Positions 33,661 through 43,031 of a stretch of DNA of 51,484 nucleotides are shown one piece after another. The stretch lies in assembly GCA_023954175.1 (NCBI GenBank), contig JAMLIM010000019.1:1-51484 (forward strand), given 5' to 3'. The position numbers and the translations under genes were made by a program. Below the pieces are notes generated by a model that worked only from the letters and a program-made list of their open reading frames with translations, made no database searches and was not told where the DNA came from. Positions within the stretch are counted from its first letter, which is position 1. Each line of letters starts with the position of its first letter. The DNA is from Rhizobacter sp. GTDB taxonomy: Bacteria > Pseudomonadota > Gammaproteobacteria > Burkholderiales > Burkholderiaceae_C.

Positions 33661-34152
33661 ATGTTGCTGCAACTGCAGGCCTATTTCGCCGATGAACGCA
33701 CCGAGAGCCTGGTGTTCATGGCTTTCGGGCTGGTCGCCGTGCTGCTCGCCGCGCTCACCCTGTGGCGGGTGCGCGACCCCTTGTTTCGCGGCATGGCGGT
33801 GCCGGTGCTGGTCGTCGGCCTGATCCAGCTCGGCGTCGGCTACGTCATCCATGCGCGCACCGACGCGCAGGTCGCCGCCCTGTCGGCGCAGCTGCAGAAC
33901 GAGCCGGCCGCCTTCAAGGCGCAGGAACTCGCACGCATGAAGACGGTGCGGACGAGCTTCGCCGTCTACAAGGGCATCGAGGGCACGTTCATCATCGTCG
34001 GGCTCGGCCTCGCGCTGATGCGCAACGCGCGCCGCTTCTGGCGCGGCTTCGGGCTCGGCATGCTCTTGCAGGGGGCCTTGATGCTGCCGGCGGACCTGAT
34101 CGCCGAGGATCGCGCCGCCGAGTACGTGCGGCAGATCGAGGCGCTGCCCTGA
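33661..34152 (+). CDS. Hypothetical inner-membrane protein
   Basis: The protein is 163 aa with predicted helices at about 18-36, 45-63 and 105-123 and an amphipathic middle (VAALSAQLQNEPAAFKAQEL). No family recognised. A very strong ribosome site (GGAGGAG, 6 bases before the ATG at 33661) supports the start. It ends ten bases before the convergent argH. The 270 bp upstream hold no gene that I can support. Confidence 0.75.
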   Translation: MLLQLQAYFADERTESLVFMAFGLVAVLLAALTLWRVRDPLFRGMAVPVLVVGLIQLGVGYVIHARTDAQVAALSAQLQNEPAAFKAQELARMKTVRTSFAVYKGIEGTFIIVGLGLALMRNARRFWRGFGLGMLLQGALMLPADLIAEDRAAEYVRQIEALP

Positions 34153-34162
34153 CCGACGCGGC

Positions 34163-35581
34163 CTACGCGCCGAGCCGCGCGCGGTGGCGCGCGACCTGCG
34201 CGCGCACCTGCACCGGCGCGGTGCCGCCCAGCACGTCGCGCGCGGCGAGCGACCCGCCGAGCGTCAGGACCGCGAACACATCGTCGCCGATCGCAGGGTG
34301 CAGGCGCTGCAGCGTCGCGAGCGGCAGCTCGGACAGATCCCTGCCTTCGGCGATCGCCTGCTTCACCGCATGTGCCACCGCCTCGTGGGCGTCTCGAAAC
34401 GGCAGGCCCTTCTTGACGAGGTAGTCGGCGAGGTCGGTTGCCGTCGCGTAGCCCCTGCGCGCGGCGCGCTCCATCGCTTCGGGCTTCACGACGATGCCGC
34501 CGACCATCTCGCAGAAGATGCGCAGCGTGTCCTTGAGCGTGTCGACGCTGTCGAACAGCGGTTCCTTGTCTTCCTGGTTGTCCTTGTTGTAGGCGAGCGG
34601 CTGGCCCTTCATCAGCGTCAGCAGCCCCATCAGGTGGCCGACGACGCGCCCCGTCTTGCCGCGCGCGAGCTCGGGCACGTCCGGGTTCTTCTTCTGCGGC
34701 ATGATCGACGAGCCGGTGCAGAAGCGGTCCGCGAGCTCGATGAAGCCGAAGCTCTGGCTCATCCACAGCACGAGCTCTTCGGACAGGCGCGAGACGTGGA
34801 CCATCGCCAGGCTCGCCGCGGCGCAGAATTCGATCGCGAAGTCGCGGTCGCTCACGGCGTCGATGCTGTTCTGGCAGACGCAGGGCGCGCCGTCCGCATC
34901 GACCATGCCGAGCGTGCGCGCAACGCGCTCGCGATCGAGCGGGTAGCTCGTGCCGGCAAGCGCCGCGGCGCCCAGCGGCAGGCGGTTCGTGCGCTGCCGC
35001 GCGTCCGCCATGCGCTCGGCGTCGCGCGCGAACATCTCGACGTAGGCGAGCATGTGGTGGCCGAAGCTCACCGGCTGCGCGACCTGCAGGTGCGTGAAGC
35101 CGGGCAGGATCGTGTCGGCGTGCGCGTCGGCCAGTTCGACCAGCGCGCGCTGCAGCTCGACGAGCAGCGCGCCGATGGCGTCGATCTCGTCACGCAGCCA
35201 CAGGCGCAGGTCGGTCGCGACCTGGTCGTTGCGCGAGCGCCCGGTGTGCAGCCGCTTGCCGGCGTCGCCGACGAGCTGCGTGAGCCGCGCCTCGATGTTG
35301 AGGTGCACGTCCTCCAGCTCGAGCTTCCATGCGAAGGCGCCGGATTCGATCTCGCTCGCGATCTGCGCGAGGCCGCGCTCGATCGCGCGCTGATCGTCAC
35401 TTGAGATGATGCCCTGCGCGGCGAGCATCTCGGCGTGCGCGCGGCTGCCGGCGATGTCGGCCCGCCACAGGCGCCGGTCGAAGCCGACGCTGGCCGTGTA
35501 GCGCTGCACGAGCTCGCTCATCGGCTCTGAAAACAGCGCCGACCAGGCGGTGGACTTGGTGTCGAGGGGGTTGCTTGCCAT
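34163..35581 (-). CDS. argH: Argininosuccinate lyase
   Basis: This 472-aa cytosolic enzyme splits argininosuccinate into arginine and fumarate, the last step of arginine synthesis. Family motifs are all present: [53 protein letters not shown], the catalytic-loop signature [12 protein letters not shown] and [20 protein letters not shown]. Length is normal. The ATG at 35581 has no obvious ribosome site but starts the conserved N-terminus. The argH-lytS-lytR neighbourhood is seen in many Burkholderiales. Confidence 0.97.
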   Translation of the reverse strand: MASNPLDTKSTAWSALFSEPMSELVQRYTASVGFDRRLWRADIAGSRAHAEMLAAQGIISSDDQRAIERGLAQIASEIESGAFAWKLELEDVHLNIEARLTQLVGDAGKRLHTGRSRNDQVATDLRLWLRDEIDAIGALLVELQRALVELADAHADTILPGFTHLQVAQPVSFGHHMLAYVEMFARDAERMADARQRTNRLPLGAAALAGTSYPLDRERVARTLGMVDADGAPCVCQNSIDAVSDRDFAIEFCAAASLAMVHVSRLSEELVLWMSQSFGFIELADRFCTGSSIMPQKKNPDVPELARGKTGRVVGHLMGLLTLMKGQPLAYNKDNQEDKEPLFDSVDTLKDTLRIFCEMVGGIVVKPEAMERAARRGYATATDLADYLVKKGLPFRDAHEAVAHAVKQAIAEGRDLSELPLATLQRLHPAIGDDVFAVLTLGGSLAARDVLGGTAPVQVRAQVARHRARLGA

Positions 35582-35737
35582 GGTGCGACGTGAGGGTGAA
35601 CACAGACCGCGCCGATTTGCTTACCGTTTCCCACCCGCGCGGCCGATAGAGTTGGTGACAATGTGAAATCACCGACGCCACCGATTCTATTGGCGCGCCC
35701 TCTGGCGCCCTCTCGCGCCGATTTGGCCCGCACTTCG

Positions 35738-36877
35738 ATGCCCTCGACCCCCGAAAGCGACTTCCAGCCCACGGGCAGCCGCCCGGCCAGTCTGTGGCCC
35801 GAATCGTCGCGCCTGAACGACAGCCGCGATTTCACGAGCACGGGCTTCGGGCTGCCGGGTGCGGGCGTGGCGCGTGCCGCCGGCCCGGGTTCTGCGTTCG
35901 ACATGTGCCACGGCGGCGTCGTGCTGCGCGCGGTGCTGTTCGTGCATCTGACGCTCGCGCTCGGCTTGATGTTCGGCGCGGCAGGCTTCGAAGCCTGGCT
36001 GACGCAGCTCGCGCTCGCGACCGGTGTGGCGCTCCCAGGCGTACTGCTGTGGCTCGTGTTCTCGTGCGTGTCGAAGGACCGGCTCGCCGCATTGCCGGTG
36101 CCGGCGCAGTGGGTTGCGGCGGTTTCGCTCGGTGCGGCGTGCGGCGGCGGCTCCTGGGCGCTGCAGGCCTTGGTCGGCCTCGGTGCGCTCGCGGAAGGGC
36201 AGGGCTACGCGCCCGCGCGCTGGCTCGCGCCGACGCTCGCCGGCGCGGCGTTTTCCGCGGCGCTCTTCTACTGGCTGCGCCTGCGCGCGATCGCGCAGGG
36301 CCCGGCCGATTCGAGCGCGCGCCTGGCTGAATTGCAGTCCCGCATCCGTCCGCACTTCCTGTTCAACACGCTCAACACCGCGATCGCGCTCGCCCGCGTC
36401 GACCCGGCGCGAACCGAGGGCCTGCTGGAGGACCTGGCCGAGCTGTTTCGCGTCGCGCTCGCCGACACTGACGCCGCCGTCACGCTCGGCGCCGAGGTCG
36501 AGCTCGCGCAGCGCTATCTCGCGATCGAGCAGACGCGCTTCGGCGGACGGCTCAAGGTGAGCTGGGACCTCGACCCCGCCACCGCGCAAGCGCGCGTGCC
36601 GCCGTTGATGCTGCAGCCGCTGGTCGAGAACGCCGTGCGCCACGGCATCGAGCCCGCGCCCGACGGCGGCACGATCCGCGTGCGCACGCGGCTGCGCCGT
36701 GGCCACGCGGTGATCACGATCGACAACACCCTGCAGACGCGCGCTTCGCGGCCCGGCGCCGGCATGGCGCTGCGCAACGTGCGCGAGCGGCTGCACCTGA
36801 TGCACGACGTCGCCGCCTCGTTCGATGCCCAGGCCGACGGCGAGATGTACCGCGTGCGCATCGTCGTGCCGGCGTGA
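35738..36877 (+). CDS. LytS/AlgZ-type sensor histidine kinase
   Basis: The protein is 379 aa. A disordered N-terminus of about 50 residues is followed by the conserved DMCHGGVVLRAVLFVHLTLA and four membrane helices. The His_kinase domain has SRIRPHFLFNTLNTAIALAR (H206), and the ATPase domain carries QPLVENAVRHGIEP (N-box) and a glycine motif in GAGMALRNVRERL. The usual second DxGxG is weak (DNTLQTRASRPG), as in AlgZ relatives. A GTG at 35663 would add residues without family similarity, so I prefer the ATG at 35738. It should pair with the LytTR regulator at 37.9 kb, but a 1,055-bp repeat-filled gap lies between. Confidence 0.9.
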   Translation: MPSTPESDFQPTGSRPASLWPESSRLNDSRDFTSTGFGLPGAGVARAAGPGSAFDMCHGGVVLRAVLFVHLTLALGLMFGAAGFEAWLTQLALATGVALPGVLLWLVFSCVSKDRLAALPVPAQWVAAVSLGAACGGGSWALQALVGLGALAEGQGYAPARWLAPTLAGAAFSAALFYWLRLRAIAQGPADSSARLAELQSRIRPHFLFNTLNTAIALARVDPARTEGLLEDLAELFRVALADTDAAVTLGAEVELAQRYLAIEQTRFGGRLKVSWDLDPATAQARVPPLMLQPLVENAVRHGIEPAPDGGTIRVRTRLRRGHAVITIDNTLQTRASRPGAGMALRNVRERLHLMHDVAASFDAQADGEMYRVRIVVPA

Positions 36878-37000
36878 AGTGAAGCCGCAGCGTCGCATCG
36901 GTGAGAGCGCGCTTGTTGGCGCGACGGGCGGATGCTTCGTTGTGCCTTGTGGTGTCAGCGGTCGTGATTGCGGAGGTCGTTGCGGAGGATTGAGTGGCAT

Positions 37001-37242
37001 GGGCGCGCCTGGAGAGTCCTCGGCGCACCGCGTGCCGGCTTTCGGAGAGTCGTGCGGCAAAGGCGTGCCCGGGCAGTCCACGGCGCTTCACTTCCGCGGT
37101 CGGCGCGTTGCGCCACCGCCCTGCGTCAGCTCGGTCTCGCGGCCACGTCGCTCAACTCACTGTGCTCACTGCGTTCGCTGCGTTCAGACAATCGCGACGG
37201 GTCAGATCACGAAGCGCGCTGCGCGCGCGGCCACGAGCCCTG
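37001..37242 (+). repeat. Dispersed repeat, copy A
   Basis: The stretch is nearly identical in parts to copy C at the right end of the window and homologous, inverted, to copy B. It holds one unit of the 60-bp arm, a GC-rich hairpin (around 37098-37117, GGT-C-GGCGC paired with GCGCC-ACC) and the core with CTCACTGCGTTCGCTGCGTT and GACGGGTCAGATCACGAAGC. It makes up the left part of the lytS-lytR gap (36878-37932). No coding reading is convincing. Confidence 0.75.
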
Positions 37243-37290
37243 GCCTTGCAGGCCGCGCCGGGCGAGGACGCCTGGCCGTTCGCAAGGTAC

Positions 37291-37309
37291 AGCGGTCCCC
37301 CGGACCGCT
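37291..37309. other. Perfect 8-bp hairpin in the lytS-lytR gap
   Basis: The sequence agcggtcc-ccc-ggaccgct folds into a perfect 8-bp stem with a 3-nt loop. No T-run follows on either strand, so it is not a classic terminator, though it could stop or stabilise transcripts between the inverted repeat copies. Confidence 0.5.
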
Positions 37310-37477
37310 TGTGTCCCTGCTCACCTACTCGGCGCTGCGCAGGCGCGCCGTGCCCGCCCGGGCACGCCTTGCTGTTGCATTGTTTCTGCTTCACCCGACG
37401 AGAAGAACTGTCGCGGCAGGCGGTACTCGCCGGGGGCGATTTGTGAGCACAGGATCGCAGGACAGGGTCGGCAGCGC

Positions 37478-37630
37478 GCTTCGTAGACTGACTCGTCGCA
37501 ACTGTCTGAGCGCAACGAACGAAGTGAGTGAAGCGAGTTCTGCGACGCGACCCCTGGCCGAGAACCGCAGTGCAGTCGGCGCAGTGCGCCGACCGCGTAA
37601 CCATGAGCCCTCGGCGGGTACCGCCTGGCG
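37478..37630 (-). repeat. Dispersed repeat, copy B (inverted)
   Basis: On the minus strand this reads the same hairpin (GTCGGCGC-nnn-GCGCCGAC, 37594-37576) and then a diverged core (CTCACTTCGTTCGTTGCGCT, CAGACAGTTGCGACGAGTCAG, ACGAAGCGCG). It faces copy A about 235 bp away, so A and B form a large inverted repeat. Its tandem arm is the 42-bp array to the right. Confidence 0.7.
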
Positions 37631-37813
37631 CGATGCGCAAGCGCTGAAACCTTCAGCGGACGCCCCCTGGTGCGATGCCAAGGCGCTCGAACCCCCGACG
37701 GGCACCGCCTGGCGCGACGCAAAGGCACTCAAGCCCCCGACGGGCACCACCTGGCACGATGCCGAGGCGCTCGAACCCCCGACGGGCTCCGCCCGGCGCG
37801 ACGCGAAAGCGCC
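37631..37813. repeat. 42-bp tandem array, about 4.3 copies
   Basis: Units start at 37631, 37673, 37715 and 37757, with a partial fifth at 37799. The consensus begins cgatgccaaggcgctcgaac and continues cccgacgggcaccgcctggc. Copies differ by several substitutions, so the array is older than the 27-bp one. There are no spacers, so it is not a CRISPR. It encodes a 14-residue repeat in two frames (e.g. AWRDAKALKPPTGT), which I regard as incidental. Confidence 0.8.
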
Positions 37814-37932
37814 AAGCAATCGCGGCGCGACGCGAGCCACATCCTCGGGCTGCGTGCAAGAAAGCAAGCGGCGGCGTTGCCCAGCTCGCGCGCCGAGCCC
37901 GTGCCGTGATCACTCGAGCTGGAGGTACTTGA

Positions 37933-38703
37933 ATGGCTGATGCATTGCGCGTGCTGCTTGTCGACGATGAGGAACTTGCCCGCATGCGGCTGCGCAGCCT
38001 GGTCGCCGAATGTCCGGCGCCCAAGGCGGAGGTCGTCGGCGAGGCTTCCAATGCCGCGCAGGCGCTGGCCTGGCTCGGCCCGCATGAGTGTGATCTGCTG
38101 TTGCTCGACATCGGCATGCCAGGCCAGGACGGCATCGCGCTTGCGACCGAGCTGAGCCGGCGCGAGCGCCCGCCCGCCGTCGTCTTCGTCACGGCGCACG
38201 ACGGGCGCGCGCTCGATGCCTTCGAGCTGAATGCGGTCGACTACCTGACGAAGCCGGTGCGCCGCGAGCGGCTGCACGAAGCCCTGCAACGTGCGGCGCA
38301 GCGCAAGGCCGCGTACACGAGCGCGGCGGCGGGCGAACCGCCGGTCATCGTCATCACCGAACTCGGCCGCGTCGTGCGCGTGCCGCTGCATGAGGTGCTC
38401 TACCTGAAGGCCGAGCTGAAATACGTGACGCTGCGCACCGCCGAACGCACGCATGTGCTCGACGAAGCCTTGAGCGAGCTCGAAAGCCGGCTGGGGGACG
38501 CCTTCCTGCGCGTGCACCGCAATGCGCTCGTCGCAAGAAGTGCGATGCGTGAACTCGGCCACCGTGCGCTTGTCGGCGACGGCGACGAGGAGGGCGCCGA
38601 CGGCTGGGCGGTGCGCGTCGCGCCGGTCGACGAATGGCTCGCCGTCTCGCGCCGTCAACTCGCCGCCGTGCGCGACGCGATGCGCGAAGCGGGCGGCGGC
38701 TGA
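37933..38703 (+). CDS. LytR/AlgR-type response regulator (LytTR)
   Basis: The protein is 256 aa. The receiver domain (1-125) has acidic D11/D12, phospho-acceptor D59 in LLLLDIGMPGQDG and Lys in DYLTKPV. The LytTR DNA-binding domain follows (about 145-250): VIVITELGRVVRVPLHEVLY, LKAELKYVTLRTAE and FLRVHRNALVAR. Ribosome site GGAGG lies 7 bases before the ATG. It presumably receives phosphate from the LytS-type kinase upstream. The repeat block between them suggests it has its own promoter or a long structured transcript. Confidence 0.93.
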   Translation: MADALRVLLVDDEELARMRLRSLVAECPAPKAEVVGEASNAAQALAWLGPHECDLLLLDIGMPGQDGIALATELSRRERPPAVVFVTAHDGRALDAFELNAVDYLTKPVRRERLHEALQRAAQRKAAYTSAAAGEPPVIVITELGRVVRVPLHEVLYLKAELKYVTLRTAERTHVLDEALSELESRLGDAFLRVHRNALVARSAMRELGHRALVGDGDEEGADGWAVRVAPVDEWLAVSRRQLAAVRDAMREAGGG

Positions 38704-38773
38704 AGTCGCCGGCCGCGCGCGGGGCCGGTGCGCACAGTGGACGCTGCGCTGCCGACCGCGGGGCGAACCGACG

Positions 38774-39634
38774 CTACTGCAGCGCCGCCCGCAGTGCAGG
38801 CGCCGTGTCGCCGAAGGCGTAGGTGTCCATGCCCAGGCTGCCGAGCGTGACGGCTTCGTAGAGGCGCTGCGGCGTTGCCGCCCGGCCGCCGGCGCCGGCG
38901 GCCGGATACCAGGGCAGCAGGTGCTCGTCGGTCGGATGCATCAGCGCGGCGTGCGGCGCCTGCCGGCGGTAGTCGAACAGCGCATCCCAGTCGCGCGCCG
39001 CGCTGCGCTCGGCAAACCAGCTTCGAAACGCGAGGCTTTCGGGAATCTCGTCGCTCGCCGCGGTATCCGACGCTTGCGGCAAGAGGTCGCTGGGCGGCCG
39101 GCTGGCGAAGGCGAGCCGCAGGTTGTGCGTGATGCTGCCGCTGCCCATCACGAGCACGCCGTCGCGGCGCAGCGCGGCGAGCGCCTCGCCGAGCGCGAAG
39201 AGTTGCGCAGGTGGCATGTCGGGCACGAGCGCAAGCGGCAGCACAGGCACGTCGGCCGCGGGGTAGAGAAAGCGCAGCACGGTCCAGATGCCGTGATCGA
39301 GCCCGCCCTGGTCGACGCGCGGTGCCGTGAATCCCGCTGCCGCGAGGCGCGCCTCGACCGCTTCGGCGAGCGCGGGCGCACCGGGCGCGTCGTAGCGCAG
39401 CGCATAGAGCGCGTCCGGGAAGCCGCCGAAATCGTGCACCGTGTCGTGCTGTGCAGCGGCGAGCAGCGCCGGCGCGCGCGCCGTGGTGTGGGCCGAGATG
39501 GCGAGCACCGCCCGCGGCCGGCCGAAGGTGGCGTCGAGGGTCGGGCCGAGGCGCTGCAGGAAGGCGCCGGCGGCGCCCGGCTCGAGCGCGATCATCGGCG
39601 AGCCGTGGGAGACGAAGAGCGAGGGCAGTTCCAT
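38774..39634 (-). CDS. DODA-type extradiol dioxygenase (YgiD family)
   Basis: This 286-aa class III ring-cleaving dioxygenase uses a non-haem metal. The conserved LFVSHGSPMIALEP provides the first metal His. AISAHTTARAPALL and the motif YDAPGAPALAEAVEARL follow. GGLDHGIWTVLRFLYP carries another ligand His and VMGSGSITHNLR is next. The C-terminal end DTYAFGDT is typical. Homologues such as YgiD open DOPA or related catechols in vitro; the natural substrate is unknown. Gene alone, convergent with lytR. Confidence 0.93.
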   Translation of the reverse strand: MELPSLFVSHGSPMIALEPGAAGAFLQRLGPTLDATFGRPRAVLAISAHTTARAPALLAAAQHDTVHDFGGFPDALYALRYDAPGAPALAEAVEARLAAAGFTAPRVDQGGLDHGIWTVLRFLYPAADVPVLPLALVPDMPPAQLFALGEALAALRRDGVLVMGSGSITHNLRLAFASRPPSDLLPQASDTAASDEIPESLAFRSWFAERSAARDWDALFDYRRQAPHAALMHPTDEHLLPWYPAAGAGGRAATPQRLYEAVTLGSLGMDTYAFGDTAPALRAALQ

Positions 39635-39803
39635 GCCGTGATTGAAGCACTGCCGGCCGCGGCCTGCATTCGCGCCGGTTGCACGCAGCGTTCAGCCGTT
39701 CCGTGCCCGCGGCCTCGCGCGGCGGGCGCCTCGGCATGCCCCTGCGCCGGCGCTGCCCGAGCGACGTGCGGTATCGTCGCCCGACCCTAACGACTGCCAC
39801 CGC

Positions 39804-42353
39804 ATGACAAGCCCGAGCAATGTCCCGTCGCCCGCCTGGTGGGCGCTCGCCGCACGCCAGCTGGCGCGCGACTTCCGCGCCGGCGAGTTGCGGCTGCTCG
39901 CACTCGCGGTGATGCTCGCGGTGGCTGCGCTGACGGCGGTGGGCTTCTTTGCCGATCGCCTTTCGAGCGGCCTGACGCGCGACGCGCGCCAGTTGCTCGG
40001 CGGCGACGCGGTGATCGCGAGCGACCAGCCGGCGCCGGAGGAATTCGCAGCGAAGGCGCGCTCGCTCGGCCTGAACGTCGCTTCGAGCGCGACATTCCCG
40101 AGCATGGCGCGGGCCAGCGACGCCCAGGGCGGCGCCACCAAGCTCGTCGCCGCGAAGGCGGTTTCGGCCGCCTACCCGCTGCGCGGCGCGCTGCAGTTGA
40201 AGGACGGGGCGGACACGCCGGTGGAGACCGTCACCGAGGCGCCTGCGCCGGGCGAGGCCTGGGTCGACGCCGGGCTGCTCGACGCCTTGCAGCTGCAGCT
40301 CGGCGACAAGCTGCTGCTCGGCGACGCGGCGTTTCGCCTGACGCGGATCATCGTGCTCGAGCCGGACCGCGGCGCCGGCTTCATGAGCTTCGCCCCGCGC
40401 GTGATGTTCAATCAGGCCGACCTCGCCGCCACCGGCCTGATCCAGCCCGCAAGCCGCGTGACGTATCGCCTCGCGATCGCGGCGCCGCCCGGCCGCGCCG
40501 TCTCGGTGGTCGAGTTCGTCGACTGGGCGGATGCGCATGTCAAGCGCGAGGCGCTGCCCGGGATGCGCGTCGAGTCCCTCGATTCGGGCCGGCCCGAGAT
40601 GCGCCAGACGATCGACCGCGCCGAGAAATTCCTCAACCTCGTCGCGCTGCTCGCCGCGCTGCTGGCCGCGGTCGCGGTCGGCATCGCGTCGCGCGAGTTC
40701 GCGAACCGGCATCTCGACGATTGCGCGATGCTGCGCGTGCTCGGCCAGCCGCAGCGCACGATCGCGCTGCAGTACATCGCCGAGTTCGCCGCCGTCGGCG
40801 TGCTCGCCAGCCTGGTCGGCGTCGCCGTCGGCTACGCGGTGCACTATGTGTTCGTCTGGCTGCTCGCTGGCCTGGTCGGTGCCGCGCTGCCGGCGGCGTC
40901 CGCCTGGCCGGCGGTGTTCGGCATCGGGGTCGGCCTCACGCTGCTGTTCGGCTTCGGCCTGCCGCCCGTGCTGCAGCTCGCGCGGGTGCCGCCGCTGCGC
41001 GTGATTCGGCGCGACATGGGCGCGTTGAAGCCGGCTTCGGCGGCGGTGCTCGGGGCCGGCGTGCTCGGCTTCGTCGCGCTGCTGCTAGCGGTGGCGAGCG
41101 ACATCCGGCTCGGGCTGATCGCGGTCGGCGGCTTCGCCGCGGCGGTGACGCTCTTCGCCGCCGCCGCCTGGCTCGCGGTGCAGGCCCTGAAGCGTGCCGT
41201 GCCGGAGGCGCGCGCGCCGCGCTGGATGGTGCTGGCGACGCGCCAGATCGCCGCGCGGCCCGCGTTCGCCGTGCTGCAGGTGTCGGCGCTGAGCGTCGGC
41301 CTGCTCGCGCTCGTGCTGCTCGTGCTGTTGCGCACCGACCTGATCTCGGCCTGGCGGCGGGCGACGCCGCCCGATGCGCCGAACCGCTTCGTCATCAACA
41401 TCCAGCCCGAGCAGGGCGAGGCCTTTCGCACCCACCTGCGCAGCGACGGCGTCGATCGCTTCGACTGGTACCCGATGATCCGGGGCCGGCTCGTCGCCGT
41501 CAACGGCAAGCCGGTCACGCCCGCGGACTACACCGACGATCGCGCCAAGCGCCTGGTCGACCGCGAGTTCAATCTGAGCACCTCGAACGACCTGCCGCCG
41601 CACAACGAACTCGTCGGCGGACGCTGGCAGCGCGAGGAGGCGGACGCGCTCAGCGTCGAGGACGGCCTGGCGAACACGCTCGGCCTGAAGCTCGGCGACC
41701 GGCTGCGCTTCGACATCGCGGGCGTGCCGACCGAAGGCCGCATCACGAGCCTGCGCAAGGTCGACTGGGGTTCGATGCGGGTCAACTTCTTCGTCATGTT
41801 CCCGCGCGCGCACCTGCCCGACGTGCCGACGAGCTACATCGCCGCGTTCCGGGCGCCGACCACGAAGGGTTTCGACAACGCGCTGTCGCGCGACTTCCCG
41901 AACATCACGAACGTCGACGTCTCGGCGTCGCTCGGCCAGGTGCAGCGCGTGCTCGACCAGGTCATCCGGGCGGTGGAGTTCCTGTTCGGCTTCACGCTCG
42001 CCGCCGGCCTCGTCGTGCTGTTCTCGGCCGTTACCGCGACGCGCGAGGCGCGCGCACGCGAGTTCGCCGTGATGCGCGCGCTCGGCGCCAGCGCATCGCT
42101 GCTCGGCCGCGTGCAGCGGGCGGAGTTGCTCGGCATCGGCGCGCTCGCGGGGCTGCTCGCTTCGTTCGCCGCGATGGCAATCGGCTGGGCGCTCGCCCGC
42201 TATGTGTTCGAGTTCACGTGGAACCCGTCGCCATGGGTGCCCGTCCTGGGCGGTGCCGCGGGCGCGCTGCTCGCGCTCGGCGCCGGCTGGTGGGGCCTGC
42301 GCGAAGTGCTGCGCCAGCCCGTCATCGACACGCTGCGGCGCGCCGCGGAATAG
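39804..42353 (+). CDS. FtsX-type ABC transporter permease (YbbP-like)
   Basis: This 849-aa inner-membrane protein starts with a helix (RLLALAVMLAVAALTAVGFF) followed by a large periplasmic domain. Helices near 277-300, 320-350 and 365-390 come next, then two more midway. A second periplasmic domain and a C-terminal trio of helices around the FtsX motif (REFAVMRALGASASLLGRVQ) complete it. The layout fits YbbP-type permeases that pair with an ATPase (YbbA) for lipid or lipoprotein export. No ATPase or tesA gene lies in the window beside it. I chose the ATG at 39804 (MTSPSNVPSP) because the longer frame is low-complexity. Confidence 0.9.
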   Translation: MTSPSNVPSPAWWALAARQLARDFRAGELRLLALAVMLAVAALTAVGFFADRLSSGLTRDARQLLGGDAVIASDQPAPEEFAAKARSLGLNVASSATFPSMARASDAQGGATKLVAAKAVSAAYPLRGALQLKDGADTPVETVTEAPAPGEAWVDAGLLDALQLQLGDKLLLGDAAFRLTRIIVLEPDRGAGFMSFAPRVMFNQADLAATGLIQPASRVTYRLAIAAPPGRAVSVVEFVDWADAHVKREALPGMRVESLDSGRPEMRQTIDRAEKFLNLVALLAALLAAVAVGIASREFANRHLDDCAMLRVLGQPQRTIALQYIAEFAAVGVLASLVGVAVGYAVHYVFVWLLAGLVGAALPAASAWPAVFGIGVGLTLLFGFGLPPVLQLARVPPLRVIRRDMGALKPASAAVLGAGVLGFVALLLAVASDIRLGLIAVGGFAAAVTLFAAAAWLAVQALKRAVPEARAPRWMVLATRQIAARPAFAVLQVSALSVGLLALVLLVLLRTDLISAWRRATPPDAPNRFVINIQPEQGEAFRTHLRSDGVDRFDWYPMIRGRLVAVNGKPVTPADYTDDRAKRLVDREFNLSTSNDLPPHNELVGGRWQREEADALSVEDGLANTLGLKLGDRLRFDIAGVPTEGRITSLRKVDWGSMRVNFFVMFPRAHLPDVPTSYIAAFRAPTTKGFDNALSRDFPNITNVDVSASLGQVQRVLDQVIRAVEFLFGFTLAAGLVVLFSAVTATREARAREFAVMRALGASASLLGRVQRAELLGIGALAGLLASFAAMAIGWALARYVFEFTWNPSPWVPVLGGAAGALLALGAGWWGLREVLRQPVIDTLRRAAE

Positions 42354-42398
42354 CGCAGCGGCACGCGTACGGGCGCGCCGCAGTGGCGCGGCCCGCGC

Positions 42399-42920
42399 TC
42401 AGCTCGCGCTGTAGACGAGGCCCATCTCGGGGCTCGCCATCAGCGATTCGATGTCGATCAGGATCAGCATGCGCTCGCCCGCGCTGCCGATGCCGGTGAT
42501 GTAGTTGCTGTCGATCGACGACGCCAGTTCGGGCGCAGGCTTGATCGCCGCACTCGCGAGTTCGAGCACGTCCGACACCGAATCGACGACGGCGCCGACG
42601 ACGCGGCCCTTGACGTTGAGCACGATGACGACGGTGAATGCGTTGTACTCGGCGCTCTCGCAGCCGAGCTTGATGCGCAGATCGACGATCGGCACGATCA
42701 CGCCGCGCAGGTTGACGACGCCCTTGATGAACGCCGCCGCGTTGGCGATGCGGGTCGGCACCTCGTAGGAGCGGATCTCCTGCACCTTCAGGATGTCGAT
42801 GCCGTACTCCTCGGCGCCGAGGCGGAAGGTCAGGTATTCGCCGCCGACCGGCGTCTGGCGCACGGTCTGGCGCGCGGCCTCATGACGTGCCACATGGCTC
42901 GCTTCGGTGATCATGTCCAT
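42399..42920 (-). CDS. cheW: Chemotaxis coupling protein CheW
   Basis: The protein is 173 aa and couples receptors to CheA. The CheW fold is visible throughout: [59 protein letters not shown] and the conserved DSVSDVLEL. An N-terminal extension of about 25 residues precedes it. The ribosome site GAGGAA lies 6 bases before the ATG at 42920. It is the last gene of the leftward chemotaxis unit. Confidence 0.95.
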   Translation of the reverse strand: MDMITEASHVARHEAARQTVRQTPVGGEYLTFRLGAEEYGIDILKVQEIRSYEVPTRIANAAAFIKGVVNLRGVIVPIVDLRIKLGCESAEYNAFTVVIVLNVKGRVVGAVVDSVSDVLELASAAIKPAPELASSIDSNYITGIGSAGERMLILIDIESLMASPEMGLVYSAS

Positions 42921-43031
42921 GCTCGTTCCTCTGTGTCGCGCGGCAGCGGGCGCATGCCGTTGCAAGGTGTATCGGCGCTTCGGGCGCGGGTCTGAAGCCT
43001 TCGGTTCGTCCGCGTGGCGCGTGTCAGTGGT

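Noticed and set aside
37631-37813. 42-bp array considered as a CRISPR
   Set aside because: Units follow one another directly with no unique spacers, and no cas gene is present.
36825-37940. A 371-residue frame through the lytS-lytR gap with 14-residue repeats
   Set aside because: It overlaps the end of lytS, spans three unrelated repeat blocks in both orientations and has no ribosome site; the opposite strand is equally open.
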